Positions 23,010 to 32,625 of a stretch of DNA of 64,000 nucleotides are shown piece by piece. The stretch spans positions 620,001 to 684,000 of the forward strand of contig NZ_JBLWZP010000001.1 of the NCBI RefSeq assembly GCF_048266365.1, in the 5' to 3' direction. The stretch comes from Galbibacter sp048266365 (GTDB lineage Bacteria; Bacteroidota; Bacteroidia; Flavobacteriales; Flavobacteriaceae). Every line of letters begins with the position of its first letter. Position 1 is the stretch's first letter. The notes beneath the pieces are model-generated. The model was not told the origin of the DNA. It worked only from the letters and a program-made list of their open reading frames with translations, and ran no database searches. The position numbers and the translations under genes were made by a program.

Positions 23010-25385
23010 ATGTTTTATAAATTATGGAGTGCAGGCATAGCTATTTGCTTGTGCGCTAATGTCTTTGCGCAGGATTCTTTTCAAATAAAGGGTACTGTTC
23101 TGGACGCAAATACCCTGGAGCCGATAATAGGGGCCTCCATTGTTGGGGATCAGGTATATTCGATAAGTTCAGTTGAGGGTGAGTTTCAGGTTAACAGCTT
23201 GAGTTCGGGGTCTCATACTTTTGTAATTTCTCATCTCGGTTATATTACTGGTACTGTTACTCTTACCGCTAGCTTAGATGTGCCTGTAGAAGTGTTTTTA
23301 GTGCCCTCTACTACCTCTTTAGAGGGTGTGGAAGTATACGGTGAGGGCTCAGGTGCCCGAGAAGAGGCTTCTCCGCTAGTGACTCATATTGTTTCTAAAT
23401 CTTATCTGGAGAACAATAGGGAGAACAGCTTGATGCAAACCTTGGAAAAAATCCCTGGCGTGAGTACAATCAGCATTGGGTCCGGACAGTCTAAACCTGT
23501 GATTAGGGGATTAGGCTTCAACCGGGTAGTTGTGGTTCAAAACGGAATTAAGCATCAGGCACAACAATGGGGAAGCGACCATGGTTTGGAGATTGATCAA
23601 TATGGTCTGGAGAACATACAAATTATCAAAGGCCCGGCATCATTACTCTATGGCTCTGATGCTATAGCAGGGGTTGTGGATATTCAAGCTCCAAGGGTAC
23701 CGGCACTAAATGCACTGTCCGGAGAGGTGAATATTCTGGGAGAATCCAACAATGATTTGTTGGGAGTTTCTGCGGGTGTTCAGGCTAGAGCCGATAAATG
23801 GTTTTACCGAGGACGTCTGACCTATAGAGATTATGGTGACTACAAAGTTCCCACTGATCAAATCAACTATGAGAATTACATCTTTGATTTACATGAGAAC
23901 CATTTGAGAAATACCGCCGGGAACGAGGCTAACGCTAGTTTTAGTGTGGGGTATGTTTCGGATAAGATAAAGACTGAGACTTTTATCTCCAATGTGAATG
24001 CGGAAAATGGCTTTTTTGCCAATGCGCATGGTTTGGAAGTACGAACCTCCAAGATAGATTACGATGCTTCGAATCGGGATATCGATCTTCCTTCTCATAA
24101 AGTGAATCACTTTAAAATGACCAATACCACCACTTTATATAGTGGAAATCACAAACTGAGCCTTGATGTGGGTTTCCAAAATAATCATCGTGAAGAAAAT
24201 TCAGAACCTGCCCCGCACGGATTCATGCCAATGCCTTCAAACAATAAGGAAAGAATTTTTGATAAAAACACCTACGCTTTTAATTTCAAGGATCGTATTG
24301 TCATCGGAGATCAGCATAAACTAAGTGCCGGGATCGATATGGAATATCAGCATAACAACATTGGTGGATGGGGATTTTTAATTCCGGGTTTTCAAAATTT
24401 TAATGTAGGCGGTTTTGTCTTTGATGATTTTGAAATCAATCCAAATTTTCATCTCTTGGCAGGGGTGCGCTATGATTATGGTAGTATTCATACCGATGCT
24501 TATTACGACTGGTATCCTTCTCTGGTTACAAATGATCAGGGATCACAGAGTGAGGTGTTTGTACAACGTGCCCAGGATAAGACCCTTGATTTTAGTAATA
24601 TCAGCGCTTCACTTGGGCTGAGTTATACCAATAGAAACACAAGCTATAAGATAAACATTGGTAAGAGCTTTAGGATGCCACTAGCCAGTGAATTAGCATC
24701 CGATGGGGTGAACTATCATATGTATCGGTATGAAAAAGGAAATTTAAATCTGGATGCTGAGGAGTCGTATCAATTGGATGTGGAATTAGCACATCATACG
24801 GATCGATTTAAGTTGGCAATAAGTCCTTTCGTAAATCTATTCTCCAATTATATTTACCTGAATCCAACATCCAAGTACTATCAGACTTTGCAAATTTATG
24901 AGTATTCTCAAAGCGAGGTCTTCAGAGTTGGAGGAGAAATCAGTGCGAGTACAGCTGTTTTTCAAAAGCTCCAATTGGAAGCTTCTGCTGAATATGTGTA
25001 TTCCAGACAGACTAGCGGGGCAAAGAAAGATTTTGGACTGCCGTTTGCCCCTCCTTTGACTGGGTTTTTTACCGCCTCTTATGCTTTTGATGACCTATTG
25101 ATTTTTAAGACTCCGACTCTTGGAGCGGAGTATAGAATAACCGCTGCTCAGGATGAAATTGTTCCTCCGGAAGAGAAAACTGATGGTTGGCAGGTAATGA
25201 ATCTTTCCCTGTTAACGGAACTAAAGCTCTTTAATCGGACTCCGCCACTTAAAGTTCGATTCAAGCTCAACAATATATGGGATACCAAGTATTATAACCA
25301 TACGAGTTTCTATCGCTTGATCGAGGTGCCGGAGCCAGGCAGAAACGTATCTCTTTCGTTGACCTTACCCTTTGGGGGAAACTGA
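23010..25385 (+). CDS. TonB-dependent outer-membrane receptor
   Basis: 791 residues. Signal peptide 1-20 (CANVFAQD), a carboxypeptidase-regulatory-like domain (about 25-100: IKGTVLDANTLEPIIGASI), a plug domain (about 120-230: LMQTLEKIPGVSTISIG, PVIRGLGFNRVVVVQNG, IIKGPASLLYGSDAIAGVV), then a 22-strand barrel ending PEPGRNVSLSLTLPF. The size, the plug and the His-rich HEDH-like loops resemble receptors for metals rather than the SusC type, and no SusD partner follows. The small Cys/His protein upstream and three His-motif lipoproteins downstream make zinc, copper or metal-chelate uptake the best guess. Confidence 0.92.
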   Translation: MFYKLWSAGIAICLCANVFAQDSFQIKGTVLDANTLEPIIGASIVGDQVYSISSVEGEFQVNSLSSGSHTFVISHLGYITGTVTLTASLDVPVEVFLVPSTTSLEGVEVYGEGSGAREEASPLVTHIVSKSYLENNRENSLMQTLEKIPGVSTISIGSGQSKPVIRGLGFNRVVVVQNGIKHQAQQWGSDHGLEIDQYGLENIQIIKGPASLLYGSDAIAGVVDIQAPRVPALNALSGEVNILGESNNDLLGVSAGVQARADKWFYRGRLTYRDYGDYKVPTDQINYENYIFDLHENHLRNTAGNEANASFSVGYVSDKIKTETFISNVNAENGFFANAHGLEVRTSKIDYDASNRDIDLPSHKVNHFKMTNTTTLYSGNHKLSLDVGFQNNHREENSEPAPHGFMPMPSNNKERIFDKNTYAFNFKDRIVIGDQHKLSAGIDMEYQHNNIGGWGFLIPGFQNFNVGGFVFDDFEINPNFHLLAGVRYDYGSIHTDAYYDWYPSLVTNDQGSQSEVFVQRAQDKTLDFSNISASLGLSYTNRNTSYKINIGKSFRMPLASELASDGVNYHMYRYEKGNLNLDAEESYQLDVELAHHTDRFKLAISPFVNLFSNYIYLNPTSKYYQTLQIYEYSQSEVFRVGGEISASTAVFQKLQLEASAEYVYSRQTSGAKKDFGLPFAPPLTGFFTASYAFDDLLIFKTPTLGAEYRITAAQDEIVPPEEKTDGWQVMNLSLLTELKLFNRTPPLKVRFKLNNIWDTKYYNHTSFYRLIEVPEPGRNVSLSLTLPFGGN

Positions 25386-25485
25386 TTAACTGGAGTTCCA
25401 AGTGTCGTAATTGGGGAATTTCCTTTTCACATGATCCTACAATAGAATTTTATAACCACAAGTACATATTTAAACAACGTCAAAC

Positions 25486-26289
25486 ATGAAAACAATCATT
25501 TTTAAATCAAATCTTATGAAAGTAAATTTTAAATTTTTAGCTCTTGTCGGGGCTTTGGGACTATTGCTGCAATCCTGTAGTAATGATGATGATGCCGGTG
25601 AATTATTAATTCCCGTGATCTCAAATTTTAAGTTTGGTGAAGGTGCCTCACATACCACGGATCAAGTTGCTTATAAGGGTTCGGATATCCATCTAGAGGC
25701 GGATATTAGTGCCTCGGTGGCAGTTCAAGGTATTTCATTGGCGATTCACGCTCACGACTTGGAGTTGGAAGAAGGACAGGTTCATTGGGAATTTAACCAA
25801 GAATTCTCCGGTGTGGATTATCAGGTGATGAATCCTACCTTTCATGAGCATATAGATGTTCCTGTTAATATACCTGCAGGGGAATACCATATTGAATTAA
25901 CTGTAACCGATAGCAATGGTGAGACTGCAACTGTAGAAGGTCATCTTCAAATTTTGGATCCTATTGCCTTAAGTGCTATTTCAGTTGATACTTCTGTGGT
26001 AAGAGGTAGTGATTTTCATGCAGAATTTTTAGTGAATGCAATTCACGGAATTCACGCGATTAGCGTGGATATCCATGCTCATGGAATTACACCTGGTGAA
26101 GGAGAGATTAATTGGGAGTTTGCAAAGGTGTTTGAACAGGGTTATCATGAATTAACAGAAGCGGAATTTCATGAGCATATCGATGTTCCTGCTAATGTAG
26201 CCGTCGGTGAATATCATATGGTTTTTAGCGTAGAGGATGAGCAAGGGAACATCCAAGCTTATGATACGCATCTGGAGGTAACCGAATAA
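25486..26289 (+). CDS. Lipoprotein with two DUF4625 domains
   Basis: 267 residues, or 257 if started at the second ATG (25516). Lipobox LLLQSC. Two homologous DUF4625 domains follow (about 45-160 and 165-266). Both repeat the same His motifs: IHAHDL/IHAHGI, FHEHIDVP, and GEYH, spaced alike, which suggests each domain builds one metal site. It is the first of three DUF4625 lipoproteins directly after the TonB receptor and is probably surface exposed, delivering ligand to the receptor. That role is inferred from context. Confidence 0.83.
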   Translation: MKTIIFKSNLMKVNFKFLALVGALGLLLQSCSNDDDAGELLIPVISNFKFGEGASHTTDQVAYKGSDIHLEADISASVAVQGISLAIHAHDLELEEGQVHWEFNQEFSGVDYQVMNPTFHEHIDVPVNIPAGEYHIELTVTDSNGETATVEGHLQILDPIALSAISVDTSVVRGSDFHAEFLVNAIHGIHAISVDIHAHGITPGEGEINWEFAKVFEQGYHELTEAEFHEHIDVPANVAVGEYHMVFSVEDEQGNIQAYDTHLEVTE

Positions 26290-26305
26290 TCAATATTTAA
26301 ATTTA

Positions 26306-26794
26306 ATGTATATGAAATTATTTAAATTTCTAGCTATCATTTTATCTGGCGGTATTTTTATGACAGCTTGTTCCAGTGATGATGATAGCTCGGGAAAAGA
26401 TCAGGAAAAACCGGAGATTAATATTGCTTATGAGCAAGGGTTTCCAAAACCCTGTATCGAACTTGTCAAAGGTCAGACCTATACTTTTAGAGCGATGGTC
26501 ACGGACAATGATGCCCTGGCTGCTTATAGCCTGGACATCCATCATAATTTTGATCACCATACCCATGATGATCAGGATGGTGATTGCGCGTTGGAGGAGT
26601 TAAAACAGCCTGAAAATCCATGGATATTTATGGAGAATTACGCTATAGAAGATGGAGGGACTAATTATGAGATCACCATTGAGTTGACTGTTCCCCAGGA
26701 TGTTGATACTGGAGATTACCACTGTTCATATTCGGTAACGGATCAAACCGGTTGGCAATCCAGAACTGCAGTGGATATTAAAATTATAGAATAA
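26306..26794 (+). CDS. His-rich DUF4625 lipoprotein
   Basis: 162 residues; Met 3 (26312) is an equally good start. Lipobox FMTACS. One DUF4625 domain with an unusually dense metal-like insertion IHHNFDHHTHDDQDGDC, and GDYHCSYSV near the end where other copies have GEYH. It lies 16 bp after the two-domain lipoprotein, in the same operon. The His/Asp/Cys cluster favours transition-metal binding. Confidence 0.8.
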   Translation: MYMKLFKFLAIILSGGIFMTACSSDDDSSGKDQEKPEINIAYEQGFPKPCIELVKGQTYTFRAMVTDNDALAAYSLDIHHNFDHHTHDDQDGDCALEELKQPENPWIFMENYAIEDGGTNYEITIELTVPQDVDTGDYHCSYSVTDQTGWQSRTAVDIKIIE

Positions 26795-26829
26795 CTAGCA
26801 TCATAAATTAAAATATAAAATAACGACTC

Positions 26830-27792
26830 ATGGAAATACGTACTATTATAAAAACTGCTCATAGCAGCTTGTGGCTCGTTGCTATACTGCTGATGGGGCT
26901 TGTAATATCTTCTTGTACCAATGATGATACTGATGTGGAGGTTGTACTGCCTGCACCGATCATTGAAAATATTGAAATCGGTTCCGGGAATAATGGCATT
27001 GGCATTATTGGACGGGACTTTCATTTTGATATGGATGTCGTCGCAGGAGAACTCCTGGGGGATATTCAGGTGAAGATTGAAGGAAAAAGTGATCAGACTT
27101 ATGATCATAAGTGGTCTTTTGAAATCACCTGGGATGAATATCAAGGAATAAAAAGCACCAATGTTCACAAACATTTTAATATTCCGGCGGATGCACCGGT
27201 TGGACATTACGATTTTATAGTTATTGTAAATGATCGTAATGGAACTGTTTTGGAAGATATAAGGGAAGTGGAGTTAGTGGATGCTGCAGATTTGCCTGTG
27301 GAGCCGCTTTTATATCTTTGGACAATCCAAACCAATGAGGGTGATTCTCATTACGTCAATGAATTACTGGAAAACCCTGAAGGTGTTGAACTTTCAAAAG
27401 ATGAGATTCTGACTTCTCAAATCTTTATTAAAAATGTCAAGGATGATGGAAAGCTCTATTTACTGTTGATAAAAAAACAGGCGAATCATTTTCCTGAAAC
27501 TATAGGTGATATTGATTTTTCTAAAGCCATTGTTTATGATGTTTTTGAACATGAAAACAAGGAGGAGGTTTATGAATTTTCCAATGTCATTTTCGATGGA
27601 GAAGGTGGTCAGTCGAGATCCGCTCCTGAATTGACCATAGGAGCTGCTGTGGATAATAATACGCCTTCTGGAAATCCAATCAGTGGTGAAAAAAGCTGGG
27701 AATCCGGCACTTATTATTTAGGAGTGGTTTATACTAATAAAACTCACAACTTAAGTATGCATCACTTTATGGAATTTGAATTAGTTTATTAA
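26830..27792 (+). CDS. DUF4625 lipoprotein with extra C-terminal domain
   Basis: 320 residues with lipobox VISSCT (Cys near 29). Residues about 40-155 are a divergent DUF4625 domain (GRDFHFDMDV, VHKHFNIPADAPVGHYDF), with HKH in place of HEH. Residues about 160-320 form a further beta-rich domain ending with THNLSMHHFMEFELVY; I do not recognise it. It is the last gene of the locus, followed by a strong terminator. Confidence 0.76.
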   Translation: MEIRTIIKTAHSSLWLVAILLMGLVISSCTNDDTDVEVVLPAPIIENIEIGSGNNGIGIIGRDFHFDMDVVAGELLGDIQVKIEGKSDQTYDHKWSFEITWDEYQGIKSTNVHKHFNIPADAPVGHYDFIVIVNDRNGTVLEDIREVELVDAADLPVEPLLYLWTIQTNEGDSHYVNELLENPEGVELSKDEILTSQIFIKNVKDDGKLYLLLIKKQANHFPETIGDIDFSKAIVYDVFEHENKEEVYEFSNVIFDGEGGQSRSAPELTIGAAVDNNTPSGNPISGEKSWESGTYYLGVVYTNKTHNLSMHHFMEFELVY

Positions 27793-27800
27793 TGGTTGCT

Positions 27801-27843
27801 ATTAAAGGTAGTTCCTGAGCTTAGGTTCCGGGCTACCTTTAAT
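27801..27843 (+). terminator. Terminator of the TonB/DUF4625 operon
   Basis: ATTAAAGGTAG (27801-27811) pairs perfectly with CTACCTTTAAT (27833-27843), with an inner CCTGA/TTAGG pairing. It lies 9 bp after the stop and can work on both strands between the convergent genes. Confidence 0.82.
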
Positions 27844-27961
27844 TCTTAATCAGAATTTATTGTATAATACCGAAAATGTAGGTTTTTGAGTCTGATCTTT
27901 GTGTTGTGAATTTGTGGATTTGGTGAGAATTGTAAAATAGTTATGCTTTTTAATGACTTCG

Positions 27962-30016
27962 TTAATCCTCTGGATCTTTGGGAAGCGTAAAGTAGAAGGT
28001 ACTTCCTTTTCCAAGTTCAGATTTAATCCAAAGTTTCCCTTTGTTCTTAATAATCATTTCCTTACATAGATTTAGACCCAGTCCTGTACCTTTTTCATTC
28101 TGGGTACCATAGGTGGTATTGAAGCTGGTTTTGTCTGAAGTTAGTCCATTGATAAAGTCTGGATCCATACCCACACCATTATCGCTGATTTCTATTTGAA
28201 AAAGATTGGATTTTTCTATGGCGTGAATGTAAATCTTGCCGTTGTTTTCTGTGAATTTAATGGCGTTATTAATGATGTTTCTAAAGACAAGGTTGATTTG
28301 TTCCTTATCTACAAAGACCATGGATTTTGGTGCTATTCTTTGTTGTATAATAATCTGTTTCTTTTGCGCTTGGTCACTGAGAAGCTGAATGTTTTGTTGG
28401 GCAAGCATTCCAAGATCACAACGTTCCGGTATGGACTTAGCGCCTTTCATTTGCGCCTGCCCCCAAATTAATAGATTATTAAGAGTAAAAGAAATACTCT
28501 TGACTTGTTCGCTTAGTTGTGGAGCGAATTGCATAAAATCCTTGGCGTTAATTTGATTGTCTTTTAGTAGGTCAATCAAACCGTTTAAAGAAGCAATAGG
28601 CGCTCTTAGATCATGGGCGATAATTGAAAAGAACTTGTTTTTGGTTTCGTTGAGTTCTTGTAACTCACGCTCCCTCTTTTTTAAATCAAAGTTTTTGTTG
28701 GCCAGTAAATTGTTGAGCTTGCGCTCTAGTTTTCGACTTCTTTGGGTGAAAAACAGTATGGTCAAGAGTACAATACCTCCAAAGGAGAATATATAGATCC
28801 ACAGGCGTTGTCTGTTGAGTTTCTTTTCGTTTTTTAGAATCAGGTGGTTTTCTTTGGCTATAAAGCCTAATTGGGCTTCGTTAGCAGCAATACTTTTGGA
28901 GTTTTCCAGGTTAAAGATGCTATCGTTGTAGCGTTTGAATTCCTCGTGATATCTGAGCGCCAGTTCATGTTCTCCCAATTTTTTATGGAGTAGATAGAGG
29001 GTTTGTGAACATTCTTTAAGATCTTCGAATGAGTTGAGCTGCTTTGCATTATTCAGCGCTTGATGTGCGTAATGTCTGGCTAGATCGTATTCATTAATCC
29101 CCAGATAGGTTCGTGCTATTCCGTTTAGAAGTGATGTTTTTTCTCTTTTGTCTTCAATGGTTTCATAGAGGTTTAGGGAACGCATAAAGAACCTTAGGGC
29201 CTCTTCATAATCTTTGGTCTCTACGTAGATTTGTCCTTTGACTTTTAGGGCATAGGCAAGCCAATCATGATAACCTTTTTGTTCGAATATCGGAATGCTT
29301 GCATTTATGTTTTTTAAGCCTTTTTCAAATTCTTTGGTCTTTAATTGAAAACTAGCCATGTTACTCATGGTTTCTGCCTGAGCAAGCTTGTTGTTGGTCT
29401 GAATGTTAATCTCCTGAGCTTTATCTAAAAATTCTAAAGCTTTTTTGTACTCTCTTTGAAGCCCATAGGTAATCCCCAGGTTTTCGTATATCAAACTCAA
29501 ATAAGAAATCTCTTGAGGAGTTTTGTCTTCCTTATTCTTGGCTAGGTAAATTCCTCTAAGACTGTATTCCACTGAGTTTTGAATGTCACCACTATACTCG
29601 TAAAAGGTAGCAATATTGCTATAACAGATCAGCAAGTAATAGAGGCTTTGGATTTCCTCTGCTTTTTCAAGTGCCTTCTTGGCAATAAAAATAGCATTAG
29701 AATGTCGCCCGAGTTCACTTTCGTAAAAGGCGAGATTTATCAAAGCTTCTATTTCTCCTCTGCTGTAATTAATAGATTTGGACAGGGCTAGGCTTTCATT
29801 GGCATAGAAGTATATGCTATCCTTGTTGAAGTAATAATTAGAAAGGCTGTATTGGTTGATTAAATTAATGTACGCAGTATCCTTACTTTTTTCCAAAGGC
29901 AAATTGGAATAAGATTCTATAACCTTTTGAAGGCTATCCAGTTGTTTGTGTTGGGCATAGGCAAAGCCCGTACAAATCAAACAGATCAGCCAAATAGATA
30001 GGAGTTTCTGTGTCAT
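27962..30016 (-). CDS. TPR-containing sensor histidine kinase
   Basis: 684 residues. Signal peptide 1-21, periplasmic TPR repeats (about 60-370), one membrane helix (LWIYIFSFGGIVLLTILFF, near 393-412), a coiled linker, then the HisKA box FFSIIAHDLRAPIASLNGLI with the phospho-accepting His near 468, and the ATPase domain with NLVFRNIINNAIKFTENNG, DNGVGMDP and KGTGLGLNLCKEM. This family is common in Bacteroidetes and often has no adjacent response regulator, as here. The signal sensed is unknown. It is convergent with the TonB locus. Confidence 0.92.
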   Translation of the reverse strand: MTQKLLSIWLICLICTGFAYAQHKQLDSLQKVIESYSNLPLEKSKDTAYINLINQYSLSNYYFNKDSIYFYANESLALSKSINYSRGEIEALINLAFYESELGRHSNAIFIAKKALEKAEEIQSLYYLLICYSNIATFYEYSGDIQNSVEYSLRGIYLAKNKEDKTPQEISYLSLIYENLGITYGLQREYKKALEFLDKAQEINIQTNNKLAQAETMSNMASFQLKTKEFEKGLKNINASIPIFEQKGYHDWLAYALKVKGQIYVETKDYEEALRFFMRSLNLYETIEDKREKTSLLNGIARTYLGINEYDLARHYAHQALNNAKQLNSFEDLKECSQTLYLLHKKLGEHELALRYHEEFKRYNDSIFNLENSKSIAANEAQLGFIAKENHLILKNEKKLNRQRLWIYIFSFGGIVLLTILFFTQRSRKLERKLNNLLANKNFDLKKRERELQELNETKNKFFSIIAHDLRAPIASLNGLIDLLKDNQINAKDFMQFAPQLSEQVKSISFTLNNLLIWGQAQMKGAKSIPERCDLGMLAQQNIQLLSDQAQKKQIIIQQRIAPKSMVFVDKEQINLVFRNIINNAIKFTENNGKIYIHAIEKSNLFQIEISDNGVGMDPDFINGLTSDKTSFNTTYGTQNEKGTGLGLNLCKEMIIKNKGKLWIKSELGKGSTFYFTLPKDPED

Positions 30017-30150
30017 TTAGGGAGGTGAAAGGAGCTCAGTTATACGGCATTATTATTCCTGTTTGTTAAAAGGGTATAATGACTCTTTCGCTGTGTTTTT
30101 TTAATATTAGTATTGTTAGCTATTTGTTAAACCTTATTTGGCACTGTGAA

Positions 30151-32106
30151 CTACTCTAGTTCTATGTTTTTTAATTTTTTGAGTTTGGCTTTCCAAAGTT
30201 CAAGATCTTCATGATGCTTGTCGATGTTTTTGCGAACGTCCATTACAATAGGGTTGTCGTCATCAGCATTAATGAATTGAAGGTTGTTCTCTAATTGACG
30301 GATTTCTGATTTTACCTCATCGATTTTTCTTCGAATAAAGATCCTCTCATTTTGAATGAGATTTTCGTTGTCTGAACTGGCTAATTGATCGACTTTATTC
30401 CCGTATTTGATGAGCTCTGATTTTTGTTTTCCAAGGTCAAGTTTTTTGAATAGCGCATCTAGAACCTTGTTGAACTTACCTTCAATACTTTTTTTGTTTT
30501 GGGGAACGCTTCCCATGGATTTCCACTGAGAGATAAAGCTTTTGATTTGTTCTAAGTCTTTTTCTTTGTCTCCAGAAAGTTGGTAGGTCTTTAGGCTTTC
30601 CATGAAATCCTTCTTCTTATCATAAGCCTCAAGCTCGTCTTTGAGGTATTCATTCTTACGCTCGTGAAGACGATTGAAATAATGGTTACAAGCAGATTTA
30701 AATTCATTCCAAATCTTGTCAGAATACTTTCTGGGCACGTGACCGATTTTTTTCCAATCCGCCTGTATTTTTTTCATCAGTGGTGTGGTCTGATCGAAAT
30801 CATCACTATCCTTATTCGCTTCTGCGATTTTAACCAGCTCCATTTTCTTATCTAAATTGGTGTGCTGTGCTTTTTTGAGATTTTTATAGAAGCTATTTTT
30901 GTTGCGATTGAATCGTCGTACGGCATCCTTAAAGGCAGACCAGGTTTTTTCGTTGTCTTTATAGGGGACACGTCCGGCGTTGAAGAACTCTTCACGAAGG
31001 GCTTCAATTTCTTTGATGAGCTTTTGCCATCCACTGTGGTTGTTTGCAGGTTTTTCTGTGATCACCAAGATCTTTTGAATAATCTCGAGTTTAGCGACCA
31101 AATTAACTTCGTGAATCTCATCTTGATTTTTGAAGTAATCCTGTCTTTTTTGATGAATGGTTTTGGTCGCAGCACTGAACCGTTCCCATATTTCCTCTCT
31201 ATGTTCCCTGTCTACGGGGCCTAGGTCTTCCTTCCAAACTTTGTGAAGTATTTGAAGTTCTCTAAAGGCCTTGTTAGAATCCGGGATCTCAGCCAAGGCT
31301 TCGGCTTGTTCGATTATTTTAAGCTTCTCTTCGAGATTCTTTTTAAAGTCAAGGTCTCTAAGTTCCCTGTTAAGGTCCAAAAAGTCATAAAAGCGCTCTA
31401 CGTGGTGATGGTAGGTACGCCATACGTCGTTGTACTGTACCCTTGGGATAGGACCGGCATTTCTCCAACGTTCTTGAAGATTTTTAAAGTGCTTGTATGT
31501 GTCATTGATGTTCTCCTCTACATTGATGAGACCTTTTAGTTTTTCTATGATCTCCAGACGAATCTCTAAATTGCTCTGTAAGCGCTCTTCCAGGCTTTTA
31601 TAATAGTGGTTACGCTTTTCTCTGTAGATACCATAGATTTCGTTGAAATTCTTTTTGGTAGAGGAGGTGTAGCTGAAATCAATTTCATTGCCGCCATCTG
31701 CTACAAAATCATCTCGCTTTTGTTCATATAAATCCTGATACTTTAAATCGAACTCCGATTTGATCTGTTCAACATGTGTTTTTATAGCTTGAACCCGTTG
31801 CTTGCTCACCAAATTACCTAGCTCTTCAACAAGTTTCTCCATATTCATCGCATGATAGTCCAAAAGTGGGATATTATGGCGATCCTTATTTCCCTCATCC
31901 TCGGCATCTTCTGCGTTGGATTGGTCAATTTCATTATGAGCATCCTCGTCCTCAGCATTTTGCTTTGGTTCTTCTACGACATCTTCTTGTTCCTTAGGAG
32001 TTTGATCCTGCCGGGTTTCTTGTGGCTCTGATGTTGTTTCTACTGTGGTTTCTTGCTTTTTCTCTCCATCTGCATCTTGCAGGTTATCATTTTTTTCGTC
32101 TAACAT
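30151..32106 (-). CDS. DUF349-repeat protein
   Basis: 651 residues. An acidic, low-complexity N-terminus of about 80 residues (Glu, Gln, Asp and Thr) precedes repeated helical DUF349 units, each with the pattern W+xxGxVPR / W+xAGPIPR followed by a W-x-x-F/Y helix (RWRNAGPIPRVQYNDVWRTY; DWKKIGHVPRKYSDKIWNEF). The protein ends with a coiled coil. It is cytosolic, with no signal peptide. DUF349 proteins are nearly universal in Bacteroidetes; the function is not established. Confidence 0.9.
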   Translation of the reverse strand: MLDEKNDNLQDADGEKKQETTVETTSEPQETRQDQTPKEQEDVVEEPKQNAEDEDAHNEIDQSNAEDAEDEGNKDRHNIPLLDYHAMNMEKLVEELGNLVSKQRVQAIKTHVEQIKSEFDLKYQDLYEQKRDDFVADGGNEIDFSYTSSTKKNFNEIYGIYREKRNHYYKSLEERLQSNLEIRLEIIEKLKGLINVEENINDTYKHFKNLQERWRNAGPIPRVQYNDVWRTYHHHVERFYDFLDLNRELRDLDFKKNLEEKLKIIEQAEALAEIPDSNKAFRELQILHKVWKEDLGPVDREHREEIWERFSAATKTIHQKRQDYFKNQDEIHEVNLVAKLEIIQKILVITEKPANNHSGWQKLIKEIEALREEFFNAGRVPYKDNEKTWSAFKDAVRRFNRNKNSFYKNLKKAQHTNLDKKMELVKIAEANKDSDDFDQTTPLMKKIQADWKKIGHVPRKYSDKIWNEFKSACNHYFNRLHERKNEYLKDELEAYDKKKDFMESLKTYQLSGDKEKDLEQIKSFISQWKSMGSVPQNKKSIEGKFNKVLDALFKKLDLGKQKSELIKYGNKVDQLASSDNENLIQNERIFIRRKIDEVKSEIRQLENNLQFINADDDNPIVMDVRKNIDKHHEDLELWKAKLKKLKNIELE

Positions 32107-32625
32107 TATCTAAATGTTTATGGTTCATCAATGCTTTGATGTTGAAAGATACTAACAAGTCTGAAATTAGCCAAGTGTTTTAGCAGGAAGTGTGAAATAT
32201 TTAATAACAAAGTATAAAGTTGTTGGATGGTTCTCTCACAGTGATTTGCGTCTGAAATCGAATTGGTTTTTAAAGGTCAAGATTACGCTTAATTGATGCG
32301 ATTGTTAAAGGGGGTGAGACCGCTATTTTTTGGATGAAATTCTGAAGATTCTTCTGTTTTTTATAGGTTTTACCAATTGATGTCAAGTCTCGTTTAGAAC
32401 CCGAAGTCTTAACAATTCGTTATTATGAATTGTATACATAATTGTGTATTTTTCAGGAGTATTTTTACAACAAATCTTTAAAGAATCAAGATTTGTTAAG
32501 ATTTGTGTCATTGTGGTAATTTATCGTAGGATAAATTATATAGATAACAATTAGAGCGAATCGATCGATATGAATCCTATCTTTCGAATGGTAAAATTTA
32601 ATGTTTAACTAAAAAACAGCATATA
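32107..32625. other. Intergenic region between the DUF349 gene and katG
   Basis: 519 bp between divergent genes. No coding frame is supported. It holds the repeat annotated at 32469-32508 and a T/A-rich leader before katG; the left part shows nothing I can name. Bacteroidetes -33/-7 elements are not clear enough to place. Confidence 0.5.
32469..32508 (+). promoter_or_regulatory. Candidate operator of katG: inverted repeat plus third half-site
   Basis: AACAAATCTT (32469-32478) and AAGATTTGTT (32488-32497) are perfect 10-base inverted arms with a 9-base spacer, followed at once by a third half-site AAGATTTGTG (32499-32508). It lies about 120 bp before the katG start. It does not match the textbook OxyR or PerR boxes, so the regulator is unknown. 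Confidence 0.6.

Noticed and set aside
32600..32625. Search for a standard OxyR or PerR box close to katG
   Set aside because: No adequate match to either consensus; only the unrelated inverted repeat at 32469 stands out.
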